NCBI RefSeq assembly: GCF_000801105.2
Contig: NC_079519.1
Coordinates: 35,129,288-35,193,287 of the forward strand
Direction of reading: 5' to 3'
Source: Raphanus sativus
Lineage: Eukaryota > Streptophyta > Magnoliopsida > Brassicales > Brassicaceae
DNA length: 64,000 bases
Of this stretch, positions 9,029-20,190 are shown piece after piece (positions within the stretch are counted from its first letter, which is position 1; each line of letters starts with the position of its first letter). The position numbers and the translations under genes are program-made. The notes beneath the pieces are model-generated. The model saw only the letters and a program-made list of their open reading frames with translations. It made no database searches and had not been told where the DNA came from.

Positions 9029-12000
9029 ATGAGGTCCTTGGAGGTTCTGGCACAGGGCAACGACTGCAGCTAGAGAGGCCAGAGGAGACGCCAAGTACCT
9101 GCCACAAAAACGATTCCAAGTAGAAGATGCAAAGGTGCAATCGAAAAATAAATGGCTGTTTGATTCATCAGCAGTAGAGCATAGGACACAACCTGGTGGA
9201 ACATGGAGACCCCAAGAGATTAAGCGATCCCGGGTTGGTAATCTGTCTTGATAAGCAGTCTAGGAGATAAAAGAACATCGAGGGACTTCCTCTTTGAACC
9301 AGACAACTTTGTGCCAATCGACCACCGGGTTGGGCACACGAATTCGGTCCCACGTAACTCTAGAAGAGAAAGACGGACCAAACCCACCCGCAGCATGCCT
9401 CCACAAGTAGACATCGTCCCTATTAGCTGCAACTGGGATAGGCGTTGTAGAGAGAACGATCTGCAGTGTCACCGCATTTTCAGATCGAGGCAGAGGTAAG
9501 TTCCATTCACCATTTCTGACCGCCTGAGAGACAGTTGCAGTAAGCGAAATCCGATGAAACCTTGGCCCTGATGGACCGAAAAGGAGATGTAATGGACCTA
9601 ACTGAGTCCATGAGTCATACCAGAACATAGCCATGTTCCCGTTACCAACATCGCAACGTAGAAACAGTGAGAGATCTTGCTTCAGCTGTAACATACTCCT
9701 AACTGTACTCGAGAATCTAGTACAGTCATTCACCAGCCAGATACTTCTACCCCCAAATCTATTGTTGATAAGCCAAGGGACCCAAAGGGAGCCAGAACCG
9801 TAGAAGAAAAGCCAAAGTCTCTTTAATCTGAAAACCAGCTCAAAGTCCTCAAGACTACGAAGACCAACACCCCTTTCTGATTTTGGCTTACAGACATTAA
9901 TCCAAGCAACTCTAGCCCCAGCAGCAGACGATGTACTATTTTTCCACAGGAAACCCGAACAGAGAGAATCCACCTTTGCATAGAACCACTTAGGAAGCAC
10001 AAAAACTAAGCTCCAAAAGTTAACCATTGAATATATGACAAAAGAGATCATTGTCACTTTACCCGCAAAGGAGAGAAATTTAACAGTCCAGGAATGGAGC
10101 TTCGAGGTTATACGATCTATAAACGGCTGAAGAGTGGCTGCATATATTCTCTTTGGACTTAGGGGAAGGCCAAGATACCGTGTTGGGAACTCACCACGCC
10201 GATAACCAGAGAGAGCAGACAGTGTCGCGGTTTGAATGTCTGTATGTTCTCCATAGAAAATTTCAGATTTGGCTTCGCTAGTGTCCAGCCCCGACCAAAC
10301 CTTAAAAAGATCCATAGTGGCTTTAATACCCGCAGTCGAGTCGCTGGAACCATCTGAGAAGACTAGAAGATCGTCCGCGAATAAGAGATGGGTGAGCTTA
10401 GGAGAAGAACACAAAGGATGTAACCCAAATGCTCCATCCGACTCTGCTTTGTCCAACAGCCTAGATAGTACCTCCATGAGCATGATGAACAAGTAAGGGG
10501 AAATAGAATCTCCTTGTCTTAAGCCCTTCTTGCCTTCAAAGAAGCCAGCGAGCTCACCATTAATGGCCACTGAAAATCTAGGAGAAGATATGCACTCAGT
10601 TATCCAAGTGATAAACATGGGAGGGAACTGCTGAGCTTCCAAAACCTTGATCACAAAATCCCAGCAAACCGTATCAAAAGCTTTACGGATGTCAATCTTT
10701 ATCATGGCACTGCAATGGCAAGAAGTCTTGTTGTAGTCCCGTATGAGCTCGGTGGCCAAGAGGACATTCTCTCCAAGACTGCGACCCTTTAGGAAAGCTG
10801 CCTGGTTGGGACTTACGCATTCAGTCAAGATAGGCTTCAGACGGTTCGCAATAATCTTGGAGATCAGCTTGTATACAATATTGCAACAGCTTATAGGCCT
10901 GTAGTCTGTAAGACGGCATGCTTGGGGCATCTTAGGGATCAGAGTAATGGCTGTCGTATTCATGTCCTTGAGAAGCCTGCCATTACGAAAAAATTCCCTC
11001 ACAGCACACACAATATCATCACATACCATATCCCAAGATGCTCTAATAAACTCAACCGAGTAGCCATCTGGACCCGGGCTTTTGTTTAGTGGCATGGCAA
11101 ACAATGTGGCTTTAATCTCCGCTGCAGTTACCTCTCGTTTCAGATAATTCTGTTGTAGATCGGTACAACGAAAAGGAAGCAGGGACCTCAGGTCATCCGT
11201 AGAAGCAGATGAGAAGGGGAGATCAGTAGAACCCAGAATACCCTGAAAATAATTAGCAGCGTGGGCTTTGATGTCGTCCGTTGAGTGATAAATGTGATCG
11301 TCGCTGTCCTTGAGGTAGTGGATATGGTTCCTAGAAGCATGAGAGGAAACCGTTCTGTGGTAGAAGGGGGTGTTATGATCCCCAAGATTCCCCCATTTCA
11401 CTCTTGACCTCTGGCGATAGAATTTTTCCTCCGCAGTGAGAAGGCCATTAAGCTTATCACGCTCTGCATGCTCCTCAGTAGCCGTTGTCACATTAGGGGA
11501 AGTAAGTAATATTCGTTGCAGAGCTTCCACCTTTTCTCTATGTGATTTAACTCGCTGGGATATACCACTGAAGTGGCGTTTATTGAGCCTGCGCAGAGGT
11601 TTCTTAAGCAGTTTGAGAGAACGCACCAGCTTGAACTGAGCCTTACCCGTGATTCGTCCACAATCCCAAGATTCTCTAACTGTCTCTGCATAATCCGGGT
11701 GATCGATCAAATGGTGGAAAAACTTGAAAGGCTTAATAACCAGACGTCTAGCAGAAGGCATCCTAAAGAGACAAGGAGCATGATCCGATTGAGAAGGATC
11801 TAGGAAGTCCGCATATGAATCTGGAAAATCTGTAGACCACAGTTGGTTGATAAAAGCGTGGTCAATCCGAGTAGATAACGGGCTCTCATCCTGGCTGTTT
11901 CTCCATGTAAATGGTAAACCCTTGTATTGAGCCTCAAAAAGTTCTGCATCCTGAAACGCAAAGTTAGCATCATCCATACCAGAGACGTCAACTCTAGAAG

Positions 12001-12466
12001 TAAGGTGGTTAGAGTGATGCGAGCAGCGCAGCATCTGATTAAAATCACCCAATACTGCCCATGGATGAGATGAGACAGGAGAAGACCCGTGCAATTCAAC
12101 CAGCCTACTCCATAAGCTTCTCCTTTCCTCCAACAGATTAAACCCATAGACAAAAGTAACCGTGAAGCTGACGTTTTCAGACAGAATAGAAATCCCACAG
12201 GTGATAGATTGAGCTGTAGCGTCATAGATAATCAAGGTAACTCTCGGGTCCCAAACAAGCACAATACGGCCCGAGACATCATCGTCATAGTTTCCAAAAA
12301 ATTTTCAACCTCTTGGTATAGCTCCTAAAACTCTCTCTTTATTACTTTCCAAAATGTGTGTCTCCAAAAAAGCTCAAAAAAGTGGCCTATGGATATTAAT
12401 CCAATCTTTGGTCATAGTGTGGCATCTTGCACTATTCAGTCCTCTTACATTCCATGCAAAATACAT
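9029..12466 (-). pseudogene. LINE ORF2: endonuclease and reverse transcriptase, inactivated
   Basis: L1-type non-LTR retrotransposon ORF2. From the likely start at 12466 (AWNVRGLN), the endonuclease shows LETH, GDFN, TRIDHAF and SQSDHAP. The reverse transcriptase follows with FADDLLVF (codons near 10369-10382), SPGPDGYS, GLRQGDSISPYLF and YLGLPLS. A zinc-binding C-terminal region ends near 9029. Three in-frame stops are visible: two TGA codons in the first 65 codons and TAG, in place of a conserved Trp, at about 9260. The longest open part is 9260-12262 (1000 codons). The frame resumes at 3341 beyond the inserted LTR retrotransposon. The element cannot be autonomous now. Confidence 0.92.
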
Positions 12467-12700
12467 ATCTGATGATTATTGATGCTCTGCAGCCTTGCGG
12501 CCACACCCCCTGTTTTAACCAGGTAAAAAGGTCTATCTACCGCCTCTGCTTCCACAGGCGGAGCATCTTTGACGACTCCCTTCAAATTGTCCACTGCAGG
12601 GTCAGAGTAGTTGTTGGCTACAGAGTTTCCATCAGTAGGGGTTACATCGATGAGGTCTTCCTCCTCCTGATTAAGTTGCTAAGAAGTATTTATAGCAAGT
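12467..12700 (-). pseudogene. LINE ORF1 3' remnant
   Basis: Just upstream of ORF2, one minus-strand frame stays open for about 70 codons. It reads an acidic stretch and then PFYLVKTGG. From memory this resembles the C-terminus of ORF1 proteins of plant L1-type elements. The zinc-knuckle and N-terminal parts of ORF1 are absent, so the LINE is 5'-truncated near 12700. Confidence 0.55.
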
Positions 12701-12778
12701 ATTAAGTTCCTACTTCAGATTGTCCACTATTCAGTCCTCTTACATTTGTTCTAATTAAGTTGCTAGGAAGTATTTATA
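12670..12778. repeat. Short direct repeats at the LINE 5' junction
   Basis: A 25-bp word beginning attaagttgcta occurs at 12670-12694 and, with one change, at 12754-12778. A 22-bp word, cactattcagtcctcttacatt by halves, occurs at 12725-12746 and inside the LINE ORF2 start at 12430-12451. This patchwork looks like filler DNA made when the truncated LINE 5' end joined the chromosome. Confidence 0.75.
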
Positions 12779-12803
12779 AGAAACTGACTTTTTGAAATAA
12801 TAA

Positions 12804-13335
12804 TACAGTAAAAACTCTATAAATTATTAATTTAGGACTATCACATTTACTAATTTATAAAGTTATTAATTTACAAATATTTTTTGAATTTCTCAGTTTT
12901 GAAGTGTATCTTTTATATAAAATAAGAAAAATAATTAATTTTACCTTACATAAATTAATTAAGTTCTAGAAAATCAATTTTCATATTATTTTTTTATATT
13001 TTTGGTGTATATGAAATAATTTTTTTAGAATTTAAATATAGTCTTAGATATAATTTTACTAAATATTATCAAAATATGTTGATTGTTAAGATAAAATATA
13101 GATAATACCATTATAAATATAGAAAACAATAGAATGTTTGGTTTGTACATATATATATATATTAAATTATGATTTAATGGGATCATATATCAATATTGAT
13201 TTTTTAAATTATTATTTTATTATTTTATCGATTTATGTTATATTTTAAATCAGTCCAATTTAAAAACCGGAAAATTTATTAATCTATACTATTTATTAAT
13301 TTATTAAATAATTAATTTATAAAGTTTCTACTATA
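12804..13335. mobile_element. AT-rich MITE-like element with inverted ends
   Basis: The left end reads TACAGTAAAAACTCTATAAATTA and the right end, on the other strand, TATAGTAGAAACTTTATAAATTA, so about 20 of 23 bases match. The inside is very AT-rich with no coding. A target duplication is not clear (perhaps TA), so the superfamily is left open. Confidence 0.55.
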
Positions 13336-14206
13336 TAGTGATTTCCGTTGTCCATCTTTGATCTTGGATCTTCCGGGAACTTTAATCATTTGAGTAGCCA
13401 GATGAATAGCCAGTTAAGCTATAAACGCTAAGTCTTCCATATTCTTACTTTTATGATTTATCATCTGTTTTCAAGCTAGATGGTGAGCAGCTCGTATGAT
13501 GGTGACCAGCATCACAAGAAAAGACCGAGAAGAAAGGTGGTGAGCAGCTCGTATGATGATCATGTCATCTCATCTCAAAGAGCATTTCTTTGTCAAGTTT
13601 GGGTTGTAACTTGTAAGTCTCATCCTATTTTCTGTTCATCTTCTTGTAAAATAATACCATGTACAGTTTGATATATGAGATCAATACTACCTATTATACC
13701 ACAAAACCAAGAACTATTGAGGACACAAGAGTCTGATACATCAGTAAGTTTTTTCATCTTTTTGTAAAATAATACTAAGTACAGTCTGATAGTTTTTCAT
13801 TTTCTTGTAAAATAATATTAAGTACAGTTTGATCATATGTTATTCAAGTACTACTGAGGACACAACAAGGTGTTGAGTTGATCCAAATGAAACAAAAAAA
13901 AAAGCAAAAAATGATTCCTAAATAGAGATTTTTATTAGATTATTTAAAAGAATCAATCAGAATAAACGTTAGCAGTTGACTATACAAGACAAAAACACTA
14001 AGTCCTAACCCCTACTTCTGAACCACACAAAGTCTAAACAAAAAGGTTTATGTATGGTGAAGAAACATCTATCAGATTGTTCCCCAAAGTTTGCTTTTTA
14101 TTTGACCTTTCTCTAAACTTATTTACGAATGAACCTCCCAAAATCACCTTCCATTACCCAAAAGGGAGGCTCGGTCCTGTCTGTTTATAATCCCTATTAA
14201 TTAGCC
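13336..14206. other. Intergenic DNA with short repeats
   Basis: A 20-bp word (ggtgagcagctcgtatgatg) occurs twice, at about 13481 and 13539. A segment of about 40 bp (tcatcttcttgtaaaataat, then tacagttt) occurs three times, near 13635, 13752 and 13795. The 62-codon open frame at 13480 covers the first repeat and has no known domain. I call no gene here. Confidence 0.5.
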
Positions 14207-15726
14207 TTATCAGCTTGAGCTCGCCGTACAGCCAACAAGATCTGTCGTCTTTCATGTTCTTTCAACATCTCATCCAAGTTTCCTTCTCCTGGAATCAATG
14301 GTCCTGAGTAATGAATCCTCTCTCTCTTCCCACCTTCACAACCCTATAATTCACCAAATAGTGTGTGATAAGCCACAAGTATAACAACACAAGGAACAAA
14401 CAAACATGCCAACAACAATGATAGACGTGTGTTTTCATTTCTTATTACCAGTACTGATTCTTTGCTGGATGATGAGGGGTCATCTTTCCTCAAACCATTG
14501 GGTTTCTCAAGCATTCTTTGTGACAAATTGCAGTTCCCTGAACCATCTTCAAGCCAGCGTTGATTCACTAACGCGTCTCTCACACTACCAAATTGTGAAC
14601 CATCTCTATTAGGTGCTACAGAGTTTGAGAATCTTGACAAGTGGGCTCCCCCACGTTGCACATAAGACCTTTGTGTTCTCAGCTGGCTTGATCCGTTAGG
14701 ATGATTGTCACCGTTTGGGTAGGGGGTTTTGTGCAGTAATACCCTTCAGTGGTTCGATCCGGAAGCCAAAACCAGAATCTCCCTCTGTAAGATATAAGCA
14801 TAGGCTTTAGTGACACATACACACACATCTATGCATTTATAGCCTCGTAAAGATACCTGTATTGACGCCAGCAACTCAGCATTGGCACTAGGAGCCGGTA
14901 CAGCTCTAAATTCTCTGAAAACCGTTTGGCTTCATTCTGTTTACTACTCGCACCTTTCCTTCTGCTCATGAGAACATTTGGGATGCATAAGTGTTACTGA
15001 GATGATGATGATGATGATACAAAGGAAAAAAAAAACTAAACAAGACTCTTACCGTCTTGCTTCCTCTTCACGAAGCTTGATATCAAACTCTTTCCTTGGC
15101 TGATGATACCTCGGTAAACTTGATGGCTCGCTTGGAAAAGGCAGAGAAAAAGGAATATCAACATCTATGCTTTAAAGCCAAAGTGTCACTAGCAAAGTTC
15201 ATGAGTTATGTAACCTCGCTTTGAAGGGCAGAAGATGTGGTTCCACGTGCTTCTGGTTCAACAGCTAAAAGAACCTCAAGGAGAGCCAAAGCAGGAGGAA
15301 GGATAAGATCCTTATACGTCCAGCTAACATCGCTTGTACTGATGTTGAGGTTTAAAGATAGCTGCATGCCGCAATCTTGATCTTCTCCGATACTATTCAG
15401 AAGGTGATCCACACAGTTTAATTATCTTGTGCATTTGTTCAACCTATATTCATACAAGAAAACAAATACTCATTTTCCCCACTTACATTAAGTGACTTAA
15501 GAGTGGAAACAACACCTCTGTTCTTCCGGGAAGGAGAGGCTTTCTAGTAAAGAGCTCAGCAAGAATGCATCCTGTGCTCCACAGATCAACCGCGAATCCA
15601 TAATCTGCAGAACCGAGCAGAAGCTCAGGAGGACGGTACCACAAGGTCACAACACGGCTAGTCAGAGGCTGTTTCCGTTGGTGAAAAGTAGAAAGACCAA
15701 AATCAGCAATTTTGAAATTATTGTCA
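14207..15726 (-). pseudogene. CDK-related protein kinase remnant (At1g57700 position)
   Basis: Several exons of a plant CDK-like kinase can be followed on the minus strand. The activation segment has [36 protein letters not shown] and GRTEV (15520-15726). Then come VLLAVEPEARGTTSSALQSE, LREEEARR with a good GT donor, and the C-terminal tail IHYSGPLIPGEGNLDEMLKEHE ending at 14207. The N-terminal kinase half (ATP loop, catalytic loop) is absent; upstream is plain AT-rich DNA. Disabling changes include KLCGSPSE followed by TAG and shifted frames near 15330 and 14920. The tail matches the CRK/IBS1 kinase group as I know it. It is not expected to make an active kinase. Confidence 0.85.
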
Positions 15727-17200
15727 CTGTCCAAAAAAGAACAAAACGAGAATAAAATAAAAAACAACATAAAAAAATATTGAAAATATATAGGATTGAT
15801 ACATGAACATAAACTTCTTATAAATCATAATTAACTTTTAAATTGTTAAAACATGATCTAAAACTGAGCTGACATAGTTTCATCGTAACCAAATAGTAGA
15901 CCAGAGATTTTTCGGTCTAAACGTTAGATTCTTATGCGATAAGTAATTTTTTGACCTAAAATATTTTTTAAAATTGAGATCAGTTCATTAATAAATAAAT
16001 AATATAATTAACAAAAATAATTTAAAAAATTAAGGATCAAAAATATTAATTCGAACAAGAATACAATTTTTTCTTTCATATAATATTTTTCAAATAATTT
16101 TTATATAAATTCATCATATGCAAGACGGAAGTTTATCCTAGTTTACTAATTAAACATGTGTAGAAATGTCTTTGTTTCTTTGGTTTAACTAAGAATGCGT
16201 CAAGCTGACAAAAAAAAACTAAGAATTTGTCACTAAATTTATGTATTTTTTTTTGCTAAAATCAATAATTTTATGTTAAGAGGTTTGGACTTCAAATCTT
16301 AAAATGACAGAATTGTGAAAATTAGTGAAATGTAATATTTATAATTTGTATTAGTATAATTATTTAGCATTAAAAAAAGAAAACATATATTTTATTAAAA
16401 AAATTATATAGCTTTACATAAATCCCTAACACTTTTTCCGGAAAACAAAAAGCGATCAGAGTCAAGAAAATAGTATTTGCATACAGTATAAAAATGATTA
16501 TCAGATAGTGCAACAAAATTCAAAAAAGAAATCAGAAAGTACTCAGACAATCGAAAGTTAGAACAAATGCAACATATATATAAACGTTTGGTGTAGTTAT
16601 GTTGCAGTTTGTGGAAAAAATTCTTTTGATTAGTTTATGGAAAGTTTGCAAAATCATAGGACGTATTTCTCTCAAATCAATCATTTCGATCATATCCTTC
16701 CTTCCAGCTGTGCAAATTAAAATAGCTGCACAAAAATATTTGGTAACATCAGCTGTAACACGTACCATAAATCCAAATCGTTTCCATTTGAACTCTGTTA
16801 TTGCTTAATATAAAAATATCTGGCGGGTTATTTCGAGTTGTCTATGATTCTTCTTCGTATCAATTTCGGAATATAATACTCGGATACTGTTTCCTTCATT
16901 ATCTCTTTTTGCCAAGTTTGACTATTTTAAAATATCTGGTAAAATTAATTCTACTTTTTGTCGAAACAAAAAAAAAAAGAGAGAGGGAAAAAGACAAACG
17001 CCGCCAGGGTGGAGCCACGTCAACAAAAATAAATAAAAAACCCGGACAACTCAGGAAAAGAAACAAACCCGAACCCGGATCCAGAGTTTATTGGTTATCA
17101 ATAACAGCTGGATACAGGCTGTCACCAACGGAGAGTTTCCTTCTTCTCCTTCCATATCTCTCTTCCTTTTCTCTTCTTCCTCTCCTCGTCTCTCATTCCC
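15727..17200. other. AT-rich intergenic DNA and probable CAND1 promoter
   Basis: No coding signal was seen between the kinase remnant and the next gene. The last few hundred bases before 17300 are pyrimidine-rich and likely contain the promoter and leader of the following plus-strand gene. No specific element is asserted. Confidence 0.45.
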
Positions 17201-17209
17201 CTCTCAATC

Positions 17210-17236
17210 TCTATCTCTCTCTCTCTCTCTCTCTTT
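17210..17236 (+). repeat. CT microsatellite in the CAND1 leader region
   Basis: A run of TC dinucleotides lies in a pyrimidine-rich stretch ahead of a good splice donor (ccttgtaagc near 17300). Such CT tracts are common in plant 5' leaders. The donor suggests an intron within the 5' UTR, ending somewhere before the start codon at 17869; its acceptor could not be fixed. Confidence 0.5.
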
Positions 17237-17868
17237 TCTCCGCCGCTGCTCAGATCTTCCCCGTTCTAACTCTTTTGTGGATCCAGATTCTCCTCCTTGT
17301 AAGCTCTCTTTTTTTCTCCTTCTCTTCCTCCGTCGGATCTGGTTTGTACTTGATAGTTTCGTGTTTGCATTACGCTCGTAAAATTGATTCTTTTTTCTTT
17401 ATGCGATTCTCTCGTTTATTACATAGAACACGTATTTGACTTTGGTCCTGTAATTAAAAAAAAAAACCTCTTGGTTCTATCTGAAAAAAAGAGAATGTCT
17501 TTTTGGGATGACAAAAAGTTTATGAACCCTTGTTGACTTGTCTTTATTGAATCCTTGTGGTCTTGAAGGTTGCTTTGTTATTGTCTTTTTTATCAGATCT
17601 TGGATACATGTTCCTTTAATGTCTGTTTTGATTCAATTCATTGTGGTTCAGTTTATGTAGGTAAGACGCATAAACAAGTGGTGCTAAAGAGTCAAAAGAT
17701 CAACAAAAGTTTTTATAATCGGGTGATCTGGGCTGCAGCAGATGCGAGTGAATGTGGGTGTTTCATAGCTTCGCATTGTTTTGGAGACAAGGAGGCTTGT
17801 TATCATCTAGTGGCGGCTACAGGCACCCATGCTGTTAGAGAGCATGCGTGGATACTGTGTTTTGGGTG

Positions 17869-18954
17869 ATGCCCCTGACCAAATTAGTTCCCGATGCATT
17901 CGGGGTTGTGACCATCTCTCTCGTCTTCCTGCTCATCCTCCTCGGTCTCCTCTGCATCGCTTACTCTCTCTACTTCCAGTCTCACGTTCGTAATCAAAGG
18001 TTTCTCCAGCTCGGTTACTTCAGCGGTCCTTGGATCATCCGGATCGCTTTCATCCTCTTCTCTATCTGCTGGGCCATCGGAGAGATTCTCAGGTTGAGTT
18101 TGTTCAGGCGACACAGGAGGATACTTAGCGGGTTGGATCTCAGATGGCAAGAGAACGTCTGCAAGTGGTACATCGTCTCGAATCTCGGTTTCGCGGAGCC
18201 TTGCTTGTTTCTCGCCCTCGTGTTTCTCCTGCGAGCTCCTCTGAAGATGGAGTCTGGGGCGCTGAGCGGGAGATGGAACAGGAACACTGCCTTTTACATC
18301 TTTCTCTGCTGTCTCCCCGTGTTTGCCCTCCAGCTTGCGATTGTTCTGTCCGAGTCGCGCCTAAACGGTGGTAGCGGCGCTTACGTGAACCTCCCGCGCA
18401 ACTTCACGAGAACCTATTCCCGAGTTATTATGGATGGGGACGAGGAGGAGGTTGCGTTGTGTACTTACCCTCTGCTGAGTACAGTCGTCCTCGGCGTGTT
18501 CGCGGCCGTGCTTACAGCTTACTTGTTCTGGCTCGGGAGGCGGATACTGAAACTTGTGATTAATAAGCGTCTGCAGAAGAGAGTGTACACTTTGATATTC
18601 TCCGTCTCGTGTTTCCTTCCGCTGAGGATTGTTATGCTCTGTTTGTCGGTACTAACCAAGGTGGATACGGTTGTGTTCGAAGCCCTTTCTTTCTTGGCCT
18701 TCTCCTCCCTCTTCTGCTTGTCCGTGGTTTCCATCTGCTTGCTTGTCTACTTCCCTATCTCGGACTCCATGGCGTTGAGGGGTCTAAGGGATGTGGACGA
18801 GGACGATAGGACTGTGGCGGAGGAAAGGAGTGGTGCTCTGTTGCTTGGACCACAGACCGATGATAGCTTGAGCTTGAGAGGTCGGAGAGACTCCAGGTCT
18901 TCTTCGCAGGAGAGGTATGTGGAACTCAGCCTGTTTCTTGAAGCTGAGAACTAA
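17869..18954 (+). CDS. CAND1: Seven-span membrane protein, candidate G-protein-coupled receptor type
   Basis: A single-exon 361-residue protein. The start at 17869 (MPLTKLVPDAFG) is chosen as the first in-frame ATG. Seven hydrophobic spans are visible at roughly residues 10-36, 56-77, 100-121, 138-159, 201-228, 237-261 and 267-296. A hydrophilic loop with an NFT glycosylation sequon lies between spans 4 and 5. The cytosolic-looking tail of about 60 residues is rich in Ser, Arg and acidic residues. The topology and its place next to an At1g57700-type kinase point to the Arabidopsis At1g57680 product, CAND1. A role in G-protein signalling is only a proposal for that family; the ligand is unknown. 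The seven-span reading is firm, the symbol less so. Confidence 0.85.
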   Translation: MPLTKLVPDAFGVVTISLVFLLILLGLLCIAYSLYFQSHVRNQRFLQLGYFSGPWIIRIAFILFSICWAIGEILRLSLFRRHRRILSGLDLRWQENVCKWYIVSNLGFAEPCLFLALVFLLRAPLKMESGALSGRWNRNTAFYIFLCCLPVFALQLAIVLSESRLNGGSGAYVNLPRNFTRTYSRVIMDGDEEEVALCTYPLLSTVVLGVFAAVLTAYLFWLGRRILKLVINKRLQKRVYTLIFSVSCFLPLRIVMLCLSVLTKVDTVVFEALSFLAFSSLFCLSVVSICLLVYFPISDSMALRGLRDVDEDDRTVAEERSGALLLGPQTDDSLSLRGRRDSRSSSQERYVELSLFLEAEN

Positions 18955-19810
18955 AAAAAATGGGTGTAAGATTAAGAATATTTTGCGCAAAAAAGGCATT
19001 ATTCAGTTTTTTTTTTTTTTGGCGAAGACACTGTGACTGTAAAGGAGGGTTTGAGGGGGATTTTACTCTTGTGAGGTTTTGTTGTTTGAAATATTTTCTG
19101 CTTGGTGGATCATATTTTTGTACCTTTATTATGTCATCAGTTTTGATTTTAGAACACAAAACTAATCACTGAACCTTTAGCCTCTTGCTTTGACGGATGA
19201 ACAATGCAGAGGCATCCCTGAAGTCCAAATATAAAAAAAAAATGAAATTAGATACATTTAACAATTTCCACGACCTTTATCAACTTTGTTAAGTTTTAGC
19301 AGTTACAATGTGATTCACATGTTCAGATGGATCGAGTCTTAATCGGGTTCCCATTCAAAAGTCACAAGCAAATTAGTATGTACATGCGAGTTTTGAATAC
19401 TTGAGAATTTAGACGAGGGGATTGATTGAGAGTTGAGACAAACTTTATTGATTGAGAGTTGAGACAGATAGCTTTCTTTCAAACGGTGAGAATTCAAACC
19501 AAAACACTCATTTCAGTTTCATGTGAGGTTTAATCTACTTCCTCTTTGCATATTGAAGTAAATTTCCAAGATTTTAGTACATACTTTTTCAAGAGATACT
19601 ATTTCACAACTAAATCCTAATATTTCTATAATTTTACAGTTGTACAAGTGTTTTAGAAAATCAAATATCCACATCAATTTTAGGTGCTTTTAATAAAATT
19701 CTACAGCAATAAAATATATTTTAAAGCTATACCAAAAAATCTATAGATTTTTTTTCTATAGATTTTTTTTTACATCAGATTTTTTTTTAATTATAGTCAT
19801 TACCAATATT

Positions 19811-19816
<6 letters not shown>
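18955..19816. other. 3' flank of CAND1 and intergenic DNA
   Basis: This AT-rich stretch includes the probable 3' UTR up to about 19170. A word of about 20 bp around ttgattgagagttgagacaa occurs twice near 19421-19465. No gene is seen. Confidence 0.45.
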
Positions 19817-19852
<36 letters not shown>

Positions 19853-19882
19853 AGGGAGGGAGGGAGAGAGAGAGAGAGAGAG
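19817..19882. repeat. GA microsatellite with GGGA block, at an assembly gap
   Basis: Long (AG)n, then (GGGA)n, then (AG)n run straight into the N stretch. The gap is probably a failure to assemble through this simple repeat. Confidence 0.95.
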
Positions 19883-19982
19883 NNNNNNNNNNNNNNNNNN
19901 NNNNNNNNNNNNNNNNNNNNNNNNNNNNNNNNNNNNNNNNNNNNNNNNNNNNNNNNNNNNNNNNNNNNNNNNNNNNNNNNNN
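19883..19982. other. Assembly gap, 100 N
   Basis: Exactly 100 N, the customary length for a gap of unknown size. The true distance between the flanks cannot be read. Confidence 0.99.
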
Positions 19983-20190
19983 CCTTTTCGGTTTAGGAAA
20001 GTTACTATTTCTATTAGGAAAAGGAAATCAGGTTTTTTGAGGCTGTATAAATATGGGTCTAAGGGTTTGTAAATTATGATCACATCATTAATAAGAAACC
20101 CTAAACATGTATTTGCTTCAATACGTTTTCTTCTCTATTCTTCTTCTAACCTAAACAACGGCTGTTCACAACAGTTATTCTTTTGTTTAG
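19983..20190 (+). other. Possible LTR fragment cut by the gap
   Basis: The stretch has ctgtataaatatgggtcta (TATA-like), then aataagaaaccctaaacatg, a pyrimidine tract with ttcttctctattc, and an end near ctgttcacaaca. This order resembles the 3' half of a Copia-type LTR. The left half would lie in the gap. No internal region is seen, so a solo LTR or unrelated promoter is equally possible. Confidence 0.3.

Noticed and set aside
2961..12778. A target-site duplication for the LINE (cttaatta next to the A tail and near 12754)
   Set aside because: Only 8 AT-rich bases match, and the 5' junction is rearranged, so it may be chance.
17570..17869. A 100-codon open frame ending in TGA that overlaps the ATG of the CAND1-like gene
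   Set aside because: It contains no ATG in frame and no known domain; it is open by chance in leader or intron sequence.
17829..18005. An out-of-frame upstream ATG frame overlapping the CAND1-like start codon
   Set aside because: It begins at 17829 and runs into the main frame, but the 5' UTR probably contains an intron whose acceptor I could not fix, so the ATG may not be in the mature transcript.
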